A stretch of 64,000 bases of DNA from Phyllobacterium sophorae (GCF_003010965.1 NZ_PGGM01000002.1:682001-746000); one strand, 5' to 3'; positions 18,355 to 27,013 are shown, counted from the first letter of the stretch. A program made the numbers and translations. The notes: generated from the sequence alone by a model not told the origin.

Positions 18355-19668
18355 ATGGCGGATCTGTTTTCGGTCCATGACGATCCGGCATTGGACAGGA
18401 GCCGGCCGCTTGCCGACCGGCTGCGGCCGAAAACGCTGGGGGAAGTCACCGGACAGGAGCACCTGACCGGCCCGGAAGGTGTATTGACGCGCATGATCGA
18501 TGCCGGTTCGCTTGGCTCGATGATTTTCTGGGGCCCGCCGGGAACCGGCAAGACGACAGTGGCACGGCTGCTTGCCAATGAGACCAATCTGGCTTTCGAA
18601 CAGATTTCCGCTATCTTTTCCGGTGTCGCCGACCTGAAGAAGGTCTTTGACATGGCGCGGGCACGCAAAATGTCCGGCCGCCAAACTCTGTTGTTTGTCG
18701 ACGAGATCCATCGCTTCAACCGGGCGCAGCAGGATTCATTCCTGCCGGTAATGGAGGACGGGACAATCGTCCTCGTCGGAGCGACCACGGAAAACCCTTC
18801 ATTCGAACTGAACGCCGCTCTCCTGTCTCGCGCCAGGGTTCTGGTGTTTCACCCGCATGACGAGGCAAGCCTCAGCGCCCTGCTGGAGCGTGCGGAGGGC
18901 CATGAGAGCAAAGCCTTGCCCTTGACTGCGGAGGCACGCGCGAGCCTTGTCCGGATGGCTGACGGCGACGGACGGGCAATCCTGACGCTTGCCGAGGAAG
19001 TCTGGCGCGCGGCACGCGACGGCGAGCTATTCGATGCCGAGCGGGTGCAGCAGATCGTGCAGCGCCGGGCGCCGGTCTATGACAAGAGCCAGGACGGACA
19101 CTACAATCTTATCTCGGCCCTGCATAAGTCTGTGCGCGGATCCGATCCCGATGCTGCGCTCTATTACCTTTGCCGGATGTTCGACGCGGGCGAGGACCCG
19201 CTTTATCTCGGCCGGCGGCTGGTACGCATGGCCAGCGAGGATATCGGCATGGCTGATCCGCAGGCGCTCGTGATCTGCATTGCCGCGAAGGATGCCTATG
19301 ACTATCTGGGCTCGCCGGAAGGCGAACTCGCCTTGGCGCAGGCCTGCGTCTATCTCGCCACCGCGCCGAAATCCAACGCTGTCTATACGGCCTACAAGGC
19401 CGCCATGGCGGTCGCAAAACAGAATGGCTCGCTCGTTCCGCCGAAGCACATCCTCAATGCTCCGACCAAGCTGATGAAGGGCGAAGGGTATGGCAAGGGT
19501 TACGCCTATGACCATGATCAGCCCGATGCCTTTTCCGGCCAGAACTATTTTCCGGACGCCCTCGGCCGGCAGACGTTCTACGATCCGCCGGAGCGCGGCT
19601 TTGAACGTGAGATCCGCAAACGGATCGATTACTGGAACAAGCTTCGCCAGGAACGCGGAGAAGAATAA
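18355..19668 (+). CDS. rarA: Replication-associated recombination protein A (RarA/MgsA)
   Basis: 437-residue AAA+ ATPase that acts at stalled replication forks. It has Walker A GPPGTGKTT near residue 62, Walker B FVDEIHRF, and the C-terminal MgsA tetramerisation region with SAVYTAYKAAMAV-like sequence (here SNAVYTAYKAAMAVAKQNGS) and HILNAPTKLMK. It is just downstream of the Do-like protease and ends at a shared bidirectional terminator. Confidence 0.95.
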   Translation: MADLFSVHDDPALDRSRPLADRLRPKTLGEVTGQEHLTGPEGVLTRMIDAGSLGSMIFWGPPGTGKTTVARLLANETNLAFEQISAIFSGVADLKKVFDMARARKMSGRQTLLFVDEIHRFNRAQQDSFLPVMEDGTIVLVGATTENPSFELNAALLSRARVLVFHPHDEASLSALLERAEGHESKALPLTAEARASLVRMADGDGRAILTLAEEVWRAARDGELFDAERVQQIVQRRAPVYDKSQDGHYNLISALHKSVRGSDPDAALYYLCRMFDAGEDPLYLGRRLVRMASEDIGMADPQALVICIAAKDAYDYLGSPEGELALAQACVYLATAPKSNAVYTAYKAAMAVAKQNGSLVPPKHILNAPTKLMKGEGYGKGYAYDHDQPDAFSGQNYFPDALGRQTFYDPPERGFEREIRKRIDYWNKLRQERGEE

Positions 19669-19670
19669 GG

Positions 19671-19697
19671 AAAGGCCGCTCAATAGCGGCCTTTCGT
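19671..19697. terminator. Bidirectional terminator between rarA and ndvA
   Basis: AAAGGCCGCT (19671-19680) and AGCGGCCTTT (19685-19694) form a perfect 10-bp stem with a CAAT loop, followed by CGTTT on the plus side and by TTCCTT on the minus side. It serves the convergent genes rarA and ndvA. Confidence 0.88.
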
Positions 19698-19732
19698 TTG
19701 CGTGGACGTTTGCGCGTTAGAGCCCGAGGCTC

Positions 19733-21508
19733 TTAAGCAGCTTCCGGCTTGCGCGGGAATGGCGTGACGTTTGCCGTGTCGTCGTCGAGCTTCAGGCCGC
19801 CGGCTTTGAGCAGCGAGGTGAAGCGGCCGTTCTGACGCGCCAGCTCATCGAAGCTGCCGGATTCGATTACTTCACCCTGATCCATGAAGAGCACGATATC
19901 GGCGTCGCGGACCGTGGAAAGACGGTGTGCGATGATGAACGTCGTGCGGTTCTGGCACAGCTTGTCCACTGCAACCTTGACGCGTGCTTCGGTTTCGACG
20001 TCGAGCGCACTGGTTGCCTCGTCGAGCACGAGGATCGGCGCGTCCTTGAGGATGGCACGGGCAATGGCAACCCGCTGGCGTTCACCGCCGGAGAGCTGCG
20101 AACCGCGTTCGCCAACAACCGTGCCGTAGCCGCCGGACTTCGCGAGGATGAAGTCGCTTGCATCGGCAGCTTCGGCAGCAGCAAGCACGTCCTCGGCACT
20201 GGCTTTCGGGCGGCCAATACGGATATTGTCCTCGATCGAACGGTTGAACATGCCGGCATCCTGGAACACCGTAGCGATGGCGTTGCGCAGCGAACGGCGG
20301 CTGATCGTGCGCGTATCTATGTCATCGACAAGAATACGGCCTTCCTTTGGATCATAGACACGCTGCAGCAGGTTGATCAGCGTCGTCTTGCCGGCACCGG
20401 TCGGGCCGACAATCGCAACTGTCTGACCGGCCTTTGCCTTGAACGAGACATTCTTCAGGCCCTGGGTCGAATTGGCGAATTCGAACGACACATTCTTGAA
20501 TTCGACATCGCCGCTGACATTGTCAATGTCATGAACCGTCTTTGGTTCTACCGCATAGGCCGCGGAGGCTTCCATATCGAAGAAATCCTCAAGCTTTGCG
20601 CGGGCCGCGAAAATCTGGTTCACAAAGGCGCTGAGCTGATCCAGGCGACCAATGAGCAGGCCGGCGAAGCCGATGAACGACACGACCTGACCGACCAGCA
20701 TTTGGCCTTGCATGACGAAATGTGCGCCGAGGGCCAGAACCACGAGGATGGATATAGTAGACGCCATGCGGTTGATGCCGGCGGCCAGGGCCCACCAGTT
20801 CAGTACAGGGTATTGCGCGGCAAGCAGCTGCTTCGCGTAGGACTGCAGCGCACGCGTTTCTTCGTCGATACGATTGTAGCTTTGCAGGACAGAGATATTG
20901 CCCATCGAGTCGGTAACGTGGCTGAAGGCCGTAATGTGATGACGCTCGACCTGAGCCTGACCGTCCTTGGTCTTTGCTGTCACAAAGCGGCTCACGAGGA
21001 CATAAACGACACCCAGAACCGCCAATACGGAAGCCAGACGCCAGTCCTGCGCCACAGCCATGGGAATGAGCCCGACGAGCGCAACGGTGGTCGCGAGGTG
21101 AGTGCGCATGAATTCGAGCCACAGGCCGAACAATGTCTCGATGGCGCGCAAAAGCGTATGCATCGCATTGGATGTGCCGCGCTGGTGGTGCCACGAAAGC
21201 GGCATGCTGATCACGCGATTGTAAGATTCGGTGAGTACGGCGAGTTTGCGCCGATGCGCAAGCCGGTCGGCCTCCCTCGCAACGAGTACATTGGCGCCGA
21301 TGTGGAACAAGCCAACTGCAGCCAATTGAGTAAGGGGAACCCATATGTCCGCCTTGTCAGCAATTGCCTGGATGACGAGGCCCATTAGCAACGGCTCAAA
21401 CAGCATCGTCAGAGCCAAGGCGATGTTGACCACGCAGATAAACACGGTCGCGCGCTTTTCAGCGCCGAGATATTGGAGCGATTTCCAATAGATGTTCAAC
21501 AATGACAC
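19733..21508 (-). CDS. ndvA: Cyclic beta-1,2-glucan export ABC transporter (NdvA/Cgt)
   Basis: 591-residue fused permease-ATPase of the inner membrane. The N-terminal half has six membrane segments; the C-terminal half has Walker A GPTGAGKTT, signature LSGGERQRVAIARA and Walker B ILVLDEATSALD. Segments such as MPLSWHHQRGTSNAMHTLLR and LNWWALAAGINRMAS match NdvA of rhizobia and Cgt of Brucella, which export cyclic beta-1,2-glucan to the periplasm for osmoadaptation and host interaction. A GTG at 21508 (MSLLNIYWKSLQYLG) is preferred because GGAG lies seven bases before it and the start aligns with the family; the frame is open to 21541. The glucan synthase ndvB is not in the window. Confidence 0.93.
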   Translation of the reverse strand: MSLLNIYWKSLQYLGAEKRATVFICVVNIALALTMLFEPLLMGLVIQAIADKADIWVPLTQLAAVGLFHIGANVLVAREADRLAHRRKLAVLTESYNRVISMPLSWHHQRGTSNAMHTLLRAIETLFGLWLEFMRTHLATTVALVGLIPMAVAQDWRLASVLAVLGVVYVLVSRFVTAKTKDGQAQVERHHITAFSHVTDSMGNISVLQSYNRIDEETRALQSYAKQLLAAQYPVLNWWALAAGINRMASTISILVVLALGAHFVMQGQMLVGQVVSFIGFAGLLIGRLDQLSAFVNQIFAARAKLEDFFDMEASAAYAVEPKTVHDIDNVSGDVEFKNVSFEFANSTQGLKNVSFKAKAGQTVAIVGPTGAGKTTLINLLQRVYDPKEGRILVDDIDTRTISRRSLRNAIATVFQDAGMFNRSIEDNIRIGRPKASAEDVLAAAEAADASDFILAKSGGYGTVVGERGSQLSGGERQRVAIARAILKDAPILVLDEATSALDVETEARVKVAVDKLCQNRTTFIIAHRLSTVRDADIVLFMDQGEVIESGSFDELARQNGRFTSLLKAGGLKLDDDTANVTPFPRKPEAA

Positions 21509-21707
21509 TATGCCACTCCGCTTGCTTGGGCTGCTACTCACGCCGCAGATTGACTCTGCATCAGACTCTTGTGCACCGCAATATTCAATGCTCTAAAGTC
21601 TTCGTAGTTGTGCGTTCCTACAAGGAACATTTTTCTACGTCGCGTAACGTCCCGTGATGATTCAACCATTTGAGTTCACAAAATAAACTGGCCGAGCTGA
21701 ATGTAAA

Positions 21708-22085
21708 ATGAACGCAATATTACTTGTGGCATCCGGCGGAGCGATAGGCTCTGTTGCGAGGTACCTTGTCGGGGTCCTGATGACCCGGGCTTTTGGTGCG
21801 AATTACCCCTATGGGACGCTGACGGTGAATGTTGCCGGCGGTTTTCTGATGGGGCTGTTCATCGGCATTATGGCGCAGCGGCTTGAAGGATCGATGGACC
21901 TGAGGCTGTTTGTTGCGGTCGGGATCATGGGGGGATTCACCACGTTCTCGTCATTTTCGCTCGATGTTGCCGTGCTTTGGGAGCGTGGTGAGCTCCTCAC
22001 TGCGCTGATTTATGTCCTTGCAAGCGTGATCTTGAGCATTGGCGCGCTGTTTTTAGGATTATGGCTCGCAAGAATGACTGCATAG
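21708..22085 (+). CDS. crcB: Fluoride channel CrcB/Fluc
   Basis: 125-residue inner-membrane protein with four hydrophobic segments, a dual-topology fluoride exporter. The motifs GAIGSVARYL, NVAGGFLMGL and GGFTTFSSFS (the pore Phe/Ser/Thr track) are present. No fluoride riboswitch is recognisable in the 199 bases upstream. It reads away from ndvA and is followed by the pseudouridine synthase gene after 30 bases. Confidence 0.95.
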   Translation: MNAILLVASGGAIGSVARYLVGVLMTRAFGANYPYGTLTVNVAGGFLMGLFIGIMAQRLEGSMDLRLFVAVGIMGGFTTFSSFSLDVAVLWERGELLTALIYVLASVILSIGALFLGLWLARMTA

Positions 22086-22115
22086 TGCTATTCGCCTGAG
22101 CAAAAGGTGGAAGTA

Positions 22116-23102
22116 ATGGCAGCGGTAGAACAAAAGACAGTCGATACGGGTGAGGCGGAAATGCGTCTCGACCGGTGGTTCAAGGTACATTATCCGGGTC
22201 TGGGTTTCGGGCACCTGCAGAAATTGCTGCGCTCTGGCCAAATCAGGATCGACGGATCCCGCGCCAAATCCGACACAAGGCTGCAGGCCGGACAGACTGT
22301 CAGGATTCCGCCGCTTCCGGTGGATTCGAAGGCCGAAGGTCATCTGACCGGCAAGAGCATTCGCGGCCGTGAGGACGGCGATGTCCTGTCGCAGATGTTG
22401 CTCTACGAAGATCCGAAGGTTTTCGTGTTCAACAAACCGGCCGGTCTGGCAGTGCAGGGCGGCTCCGGTGTCAATCGCCATGTCGACGACATGCTGGAAG
22501 CCTGGCGCAACAAGAAGGGTGAGAAGCCCCGCCTGGTTCACCGGCTGGACCGCGACACGTCCGGCGTCCTTGTGGTTGCCCGTACACGCGGCGCGGCACA
22601 GGCGTTGACTGCCGCTTTCCGTGAACGCGAGACGAAGAAAACCTATTGGGCGCTGGTGAAGGGCATACCACGCAAGCGGGAAGACAAGATCACCACCTGG
22701 CTGGTCAAGGAAACGACCCCAGACGGCGACCGCATGCGCGTTGCCCAGCATGGTGAGCCGGATTCGGATCACGCCGTTTCCTACTATCGTGTGATCGAAT
22801 CCGCCGGACAGGTTCTGACCTGGCTGGAAATGGAGCCCTATACGGGCCGGACACACCAGCTGCGTGTTCATGCCGCTCATATTGGCTGCCCCATCATTGG
22901 TGATCCGAAGTATTTCGAGGCGGACACGAACTGGTCGTTTCCAGGCGGTATCCAGAACCGCCTGCATCTGCATGCCCGCCGCATCCGTGTTCCCAACCCT
23001 TCGGGTGGCGTGATCGACGTGACCGCGCCGTTGCCGCCGCATATGGTGCAGACGTGGAATTTGCTGGGTCTGGACGAACACGACGGGGATGACGACAGTT
23101 AG
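22116..23102 (+). CDS. RluC/RluD-type pseudouridine synthase
   Basis: 328 residues. An N-terminal S4-like RNA-binding domain (RLDRWFKVHYPGLGFGHLQK, about residues 18-70) precedes the catalytic domain with HRLDRDTSGVLVVAR, whose Asp is the catalytic residue. It converts uridines of 23S rRNA (RluC) or related targets to pseudouridine; the site cannot be fixed by eye. The ATG at 22116 sits correctly behind AAGGTGG, whereas the GTG at 22107 would overlap that site. Confidence 0.92.
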   Translation: MAAVEQKTVDTGEAEMRLDRWFKVHYPGLGFGHLQKLLRSGQIRIDGSRAKSDTRLQAGQTVRIPPLPVDSKAEGHLTGKSIRGREDGDVLSQMLLYEDPKVFVFNKPAGLAVQGGSGVNRHVDDMLEAWRNKKGEKPRLVHRLDRDTSGVLVVARTRGAAQALTAAFRERETKKTYWALVKGIPRKREDKITTWLVKETTPDGDRMRVAQHGEPDSDHAVSYYRVIESAGQVLTWLEMEPYTGRTHQLRVHAAHIGCPIIGDPKYFEADTNWSFPGGIQNRLHLHARRIRVPNPSGGVIDVTAPLPPHMVQTWNLLGLDEHDGDDDS

Positions 23103-23144
23103 AATCTGTCCCGCAATACTCTAAACCAAAATTGGACTTCGACG

Positions 23145-23939
23145 ATGCGTAACGATCTTTTCAATATGGATGCGAAACAGGATCTTTCCGATCCGGATCC
23201 GGTTCGCCGCGCACAAATCCAGTCAAAACTGCCATTACCCAAGCGCTTCTACAAGGAGGCCGCAGTTGCCGAGCGCGAGGGCAAGTTTGCCATCGAGCTC
23301 GACGGGCGCGTCGTCAAGACGCCGGCCCGGCAGAACCTTTGCCTGCCGACGCGGGCTGCCGCGCAATTGATTGCCGACGAATTTTCCGCGCAGGAAAAGG
23401 AAATCGATCCGGCGCGCATGCCTGCAACGCGCCTCGCCAACACGGCAATCGATGGGATCGTCAATGACCCGCAGGCGGTTCTGGAAGATGTATTGCGCTT
23501 CGCCTCATCCGACATGCTGTGCTACCGCGCCGGCTCGCCTGAACGGCTGGTCAACCGGCAGACCGAACTCTGGGATCCGATCATCGAATGGGCAGCATCC
23601 GCTCTCGGTGCGCGCTTTGTGCTCGCAGAAGGCGTGATGCATGTGGAGCAGCCGCGCGAGGCGCTTGGCGCGTTCAGCGTTCATCTCGGCGGGTTCAGTG
23701 ACCCGTTCGCCATTGCAGCCTTGCACATGATTACCACGCTGACCGGATCGGCGATCCTGGCGCTGGCTGTGGCCAAGGGCGAGATTTCGGGCGAGCAAGC
23801 CTGGAAGCTGGCGCATGTCGATGAAGATTGGACGATCGAGCATTGGGGCGAGGACGCGGAAGCCGCTGCTCGCCGCGCAGTCCGCGAACACGAAATGATG
23901 GCCGCAGTGAAGATGCTTGAAGCGGTTTCGTCTCTCTGA
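23145..23939 (+). CDS. ATP12-family F1-ATPase assembly chaperone
   Basis: 264 residues, related to mitochondrial Atp12 that chaperones the F1 alpha subunit; bacterial homologues are mostly alphaproteobacterial. Family segments include LPKRFYKEAAVAEREG, IELDGRVVKTPARQ, PATRLANTAIDGI, DMLCYRAGSPE and WDPIIEWA. No signal peptide. The role in bacteria is inferred from the mitochondrial protein. An AT-rich non-coding stretch follows. Confidence 0.92.
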   Translation: MRNDLFNMDAKQDLSDPDPVRRAQIQSKLPLPKRFYKEAAVAEREGKFAIELDGRVVKTPARQNLCLPTRAAAQLIADEFSAQEKEIDPARMPATRLANTAIDGIVNDPQAVLEDVLRFASSDMLCYRAGSPERLVNRQTELWDPIIEWAASALGARFVLAEGVMHVEQPREALGAFSVHLGGFSDPFAIAALHMITTLTGSAILALAVAKGEISGEQAWKLAHVDEDWTIEHWGEDAEAAARRAVREHEMMAAVKMLEAVSSL

Positions 23940-24205
23940 ATCGCCATTTTCAGGACAATAGGATTCGCGCCAGCTTCTGAGTTGCAATTTTAAGCAACTG
24001 TAGGTCGACAAAATGATCGTATAGAGTTGTGTGAAAATATGCTTGATGCAATTGTTAGTTGATATTTCATATTTATATGGTTGCAAGTTTATAATTATAT
24101 TACAACTTTGGTATTATATTTGTCTAATAATGCTGGCCTAGCGGTCATACTTTGGTATAACTTACCTTATGCCTGCATGCCGCAGGAGGGGCGAGGAGAC
24201 CTGCA
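23940..24205. other. AT-rich intergenic leader with direct repeats
   Basis: This 266-base stretch is visibly much richer in A+T than its surroundings, especially 24000-24165. It contains a short dyad AGTTGC/GCAACT (23980-23999), a TATAATTATA palindrome (24090-24099), and an exact direct repeat ACTTTGGTAT at 24105-24114 and 24149-24158, 44 bases apart. It probably carries the promoter of the gene at 24206 and possibly of the metalloprotease. No open frame with a credible start was seen in it. Confidence 0.6.
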
Positions 24206-24448
24206 ATGATCCTGGGGCACAATCCAATTGCGTGGGCACTCGCCGTCACCCAACTGACAGCCGCGCCAGCTGGCGTTCCGCGCAATCCGGAACGCCCCAT
24301 GAATCCTTCGTCATGCAAGGAAGCGCTGGACCGTGTTGAGGAAGCCGCGGAAGGCAGTCCGCTGATTTCGTCTGAACGAAATAAAATGTTGCTGCGCGAG
24401 GCCATCAAGAAGGCCAAGCAGCAGTGCCTTACCAGCCCGCCAAAATAG
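24206..24448 (+). CDS. Unrecognised 80-residue protein
   Basis: I do not recognise this protein. GAGGAG lies seven bases before the ATG, which supports expression. The first 22 residues are hydrophobic and end in Ala-Ala-Pro, but lack a basic start, so a signal sequence is uncertain. The rest (about 35-75) looks like an amphipathic helical region with Cys37 and Cys74 at its ends, possibly a disulphide-closed hairpin. It lies between the AT-rich leader and the metalloprotease on the same strand; a joint transcript is plausible. Confidence 0.6.
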   Translation: MILGHNPIAWALAVTQLTAAPAGVPRNPERPMNPSSCKEALDRVEEAAEGSPLISSERNKMLLREAIKKAKQQCLTSPPK

Positions 24449-24476
24449 ATTTCAGATTAACGACTGTCTGTTGATC

Positions 24477-24497
24477 CGGCTGAAGCCTTCAGCCGGC
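24477..24497. other. Perfect 21-base palindrome in the protease leader
   Basis: The arms CCGGCTGAAG (24477-24486) and CTTCAGCCGG (24488-24497) are exact reverse complements around one central base. It sits 47 bases before the metalloprotease start. The nearest T-run (six T) begins about 18 bases later, too far for a standard terminator. It could be an operator or an RNA hairpin. Confidence 0.55.
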
Positions 24498-24543
24498 AGG
24501 GAGGTCGTGTGCCATTTTTTAGCGACAACCGGGAGGAATGAGC

Positions 24544-26997
24544 ATGCCAAACATTGTGGAAACAACAGATGCGGCCGCCAGTACCAGCACGAGCTATGCA
24601 CTGGTTGCCGGGCAATCCGCCCAGGGCCAACTTGCAGTTGCGGGAGACCGCGACTGGTACCGGATCGATCTCGTCGCGGGCCAGACATATACATTCGGTA
24701 TGACCGCAACCGGCGATGCCGCCAGCCAGGTGCGCGATACCTATCTGCGTCTGCGCGACAGCGCAGGCATGCAGATCGCCTTTGATGATGACAGTGGTGA
24801 CGGATTGAATTCGTCGATCACCTTTACTGCGATTACCTCCGGTACCTACTACCTCGATGCGGGCGCGTACAACGATGTCTCGGCCGGCCAATATGATCTT
24901 TCGGTTGCTACCGAGACTCTACCGCCGCCGCCGGCAGGCAGCGAGACGACCGATGCAGCCGCGAGCACTGCCACCACCTATGCGCTGGCGGGCGGGCAAA
25001 CGGTTCGAGGCAATCTCGCAGCGACGGGGGATCGAGACTGGTACCGCATCGAACTGGTTGCGGGGCAGACCTACACATTCGCCATGGCGGGAAGCGGGGC
25101 GGCAGGTGCCCAGGTTCGTGATACCTATCTGCGATTGCGCGACAGCACGGGTGCACAAATCGCCTTTGACGACGACAGCGGGGAAGGGCTGAATTCGACG
25201 ATAAGCTTTACCGCGACTTCATCCGGCGTCTATTATCTCGATGCAGGGTCATACAACAATGCCTATGCCGGCCAATATGATCTTACAGTTGCGGGACCGC
25301 CTCCCCAGCCACCCCAACCGCCTTTCGATCCAGGCGATCCGCTGCCGCCGGCGCGCGTCACGGAGACTGCCGACGCGGCCGCCAGCGCCACAACGGCATA
25401 TTCGCTTGCTATCGGGAAGTCGGCTCAAGGCCAGCTTGGCACTGCAGGCGACCATGACTGGTACGGCGTAAACCTCGTTGCTGGCCAGACCTATACATTC
25501 GCGATGGTAGGAACCGGCATCTCCGGGGTCAACGATAGCTATTTGCGGCTTTACAGTGGCGCTGGCGCGCAAATTGCCTACGACGACGACGGCGGACCTG
25601 GGGGCAATTCCACCATTACCTTCACCGCAACGACGTCCGGGACCTATTATCTCGATGCGGGCGCCTATAACGACGCTTCTGCCGGTCAGTATGGATTGTC
25701 TGCGACCTTGGGAAGCAAAGCCTCCTACGACGAAATGATGGGCGCAGGCGCCCTGATCCGACCCGGCGCGTCATGGAGCACGCCGGGCACGGCTGCAAGC
25801 GTCACCTGGGGTATCCGCCAGTCCTCGGCCACTGCGACCGATGCGTCGGGAAATCCGACGCCTTTCATCGCGCCCTCGGCAGCGCAGATCGCTAGCGTAC
25901 AGGCGGGCCTTGCCTTATATTCCGAAGTTGCGAACCTCACCTTCAGCCAGGTCAATCCCGGCGGCACAACGAATGATGCGACAATCCTGGTGGGTGCGTA
26001 TTCGTCCAATGTGGATGGTGCGGGAGCATTTGCCTATTACCCCGGATCAACGGCCAGCGGCGATTTGGCTGGAGATATCTGGCTCAACAATACGAGCGTG
26101 TCGACCACGTCGCTGCCGAATGGCAGTTTCAGTGCCTTCGCCATTGCTCATGAAATGGGCCATGCAATGGGCCTCGCGCATCCGGGAGACTACAATGCGG
26201 CTCCCGGTCTTCCCATCACCTATGCCAACAATGCGCAATTCGTTCAGGATGACCACCAATACTCGGTGATGAGTTATTTCGACGAGTCCAATACCACTGC
26301 GTCATATAATGCTTATCCCGACACACTGATGCTGTATGACATTCTTGCCGTGCAACAGCTCTACGGCGCCAACATGACCACCCGCGCCGACAATACGGTT
26401 TACGGATTTCACTCGAATGCCGGGTCTGTCTACGACTTCGCGATCAACCGGGATCCCGCACTTTGCATTTGGGATGGCGGCGGCACCGACACGGTCGACG
26501 CGTCCGGATTTGGTCAAAACCAGATGATCGATCTGCATGACGGCTCGTTTTCCAACATGGGCGGATTTACCGGGAACATATCCATCGCCTTCGGCGCGAT
26601 CATCGAAAACGCCATCGGAGGCAGTGGGTCAGACACCTTGACCGGCAATAGCGCCAGCAATGCGCTGACCGGGGGAGCCGGCGCCGACACCTTCTGCTTC
26701 AAGGATTTCCTGGGTGTAGGATTCAGTATCGACACGATCACGGATTTCTCCGCGCAAGACGATACGATACGGCTGGACCCGGCGATTTTCACAGCACTTG
26801 CGCCGGGCGGCCCGCTTTCGGCCGATGCTTTCCACGTCGGCTCGATAGCCGCGGATGCCTCGGATCGGATCATGTACGACAGCGGAAGCGGCGCGCTTTA
26901 CTACGACCGCGACGGTGCAGGGGGTCGCGCCGCGGTCTGTTTCGCAAACCTTTCAGGCGGGCTGGCCGTGACCAGCGCGGACTTCCAGGTTGCATAG
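24544..26997 (+). CDS. Secreted serralysin-like metalloprotease with three N-terminal PPC modules and RTX repeats
   Basis: 817 residues. Three tandem pre-peptidase C-terminal (PPC) modules at about 6-122, 134-250 and 274-389, each with GDxDWYxxxLVAGQTYTF and SGxYYLDAG, are joined by Pro-rich linkers. The M10 catalytic domain follows, with zinc motif HEMGHAMGLAHP (His536, Glu537, His540, His546) and the Met-turn VMSYF (Met576, Tyr578). A short RTX nonapeptide block (GGSGSDTLTGNSASNALTGG, about 700-720) and the C-terminal M10_C region complete it. There is no Sec signal; RTX proteins are normally exported by a type I system, which is not in the window. The ATG at 24544 has GGAGG seven bases upstream; the one at 24538 is too close. 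Confidence 0.9.
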   Translation: MPNIVETTDAAASTSTSYALVAGQSAQGQLAVAGDRDWYRIDLVAGQTYTFGMTATGDAASQVRDTYLRLRDSAGMQIAFDDDSGDGLNSSITFTAITSGTYYLDAGAYNDVSAGQYDLSVATETLPPPPAGSETTDAAASTATTYALAGGQTVRGNLAATGDRDWYRIELVAGQTYTFAMAGSGAAGAQVRDTYLRLRDSTGAQIAFDDDSGEGLNSTISFTATSSGVYYLDAGSYNNAYAGQYDLTVAGPPPQPPQPPFDPGDPLPPARVTETADAAASATTAYSLAIGKSAQGQLGTAGDHDWYGVNLVAGQTYTFAMVGTGISGVNDSYLRLYSGAGAQIAYDDDGGPGGNSTITFTATTSGTYYLDAGAYNDASAGQYGLSATLGSKASYDEMMGAGALIRPGASWSTPGTAASVTWGIRQSSATATDASGNPTPFIAPSAAQIASVQAGLALYSEVANLTFSQVNPGGTTNDATILVGAYSSNVDGAGAFAYYPGSTASGDLAGDIWLNNTSVSTTSLPNGSFSAFAIAHEMGHAMGLAHPGDYNAAPGLPITYANNAQFVQDDHQYSVMSYFDESNTTASYNAYPDTLMLYDILAVQQLYGANMTTRADNTVYGFHSNAGSVYDFAINRDPALCIWDGGGTDTVDASGFGQNQMIDLHDGSFSNMGGFTGNISIAFGAIIENAIGGSGSDTLTGNSASNALTGGAGADTFCFKDFLGVGFSIDTITDFSAQDDTIRLDPAIFTALAPGGPLSADAFHVGSIAADASDRIMYDSGSGALYYDRDGAGGRAAVCFANLSGGLAVTSADFQVA
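24559..25710 (+). repeat. Three tandem PPC-module repeats
   Basis: Units start at about 24559, 24943 and 25363, each roughly 350 bases, with 30-70 base linkers coding Pro-rich spacers. All three begin E-T-T/A-D-A-A-A-S. Units 1 and 2 share long stretches of residues (RDTYLRLRDS, AFDDDSG, NLVAGQTYTF-like); unit 3 is a little more divergent. The pattern implies internal duplication. Confidence 0.85.
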
Positions 26998-27013
26998 CGG
27001 AGTCCAAACTAAA

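Noticed and set aside
19925-21388. A 487-codon plus-strand frame antisense to ndvA.
   Set aside because: Opposite a recognised ABC transporter whose motifs are clear; the antisense frame has low-complexity composition without domain features.
21542-21707. A possible fluoride riboswitch upstream of crcB.
   Set aside because: I could not recognise the conserved crcB-motif pairing or loops in this spacer.
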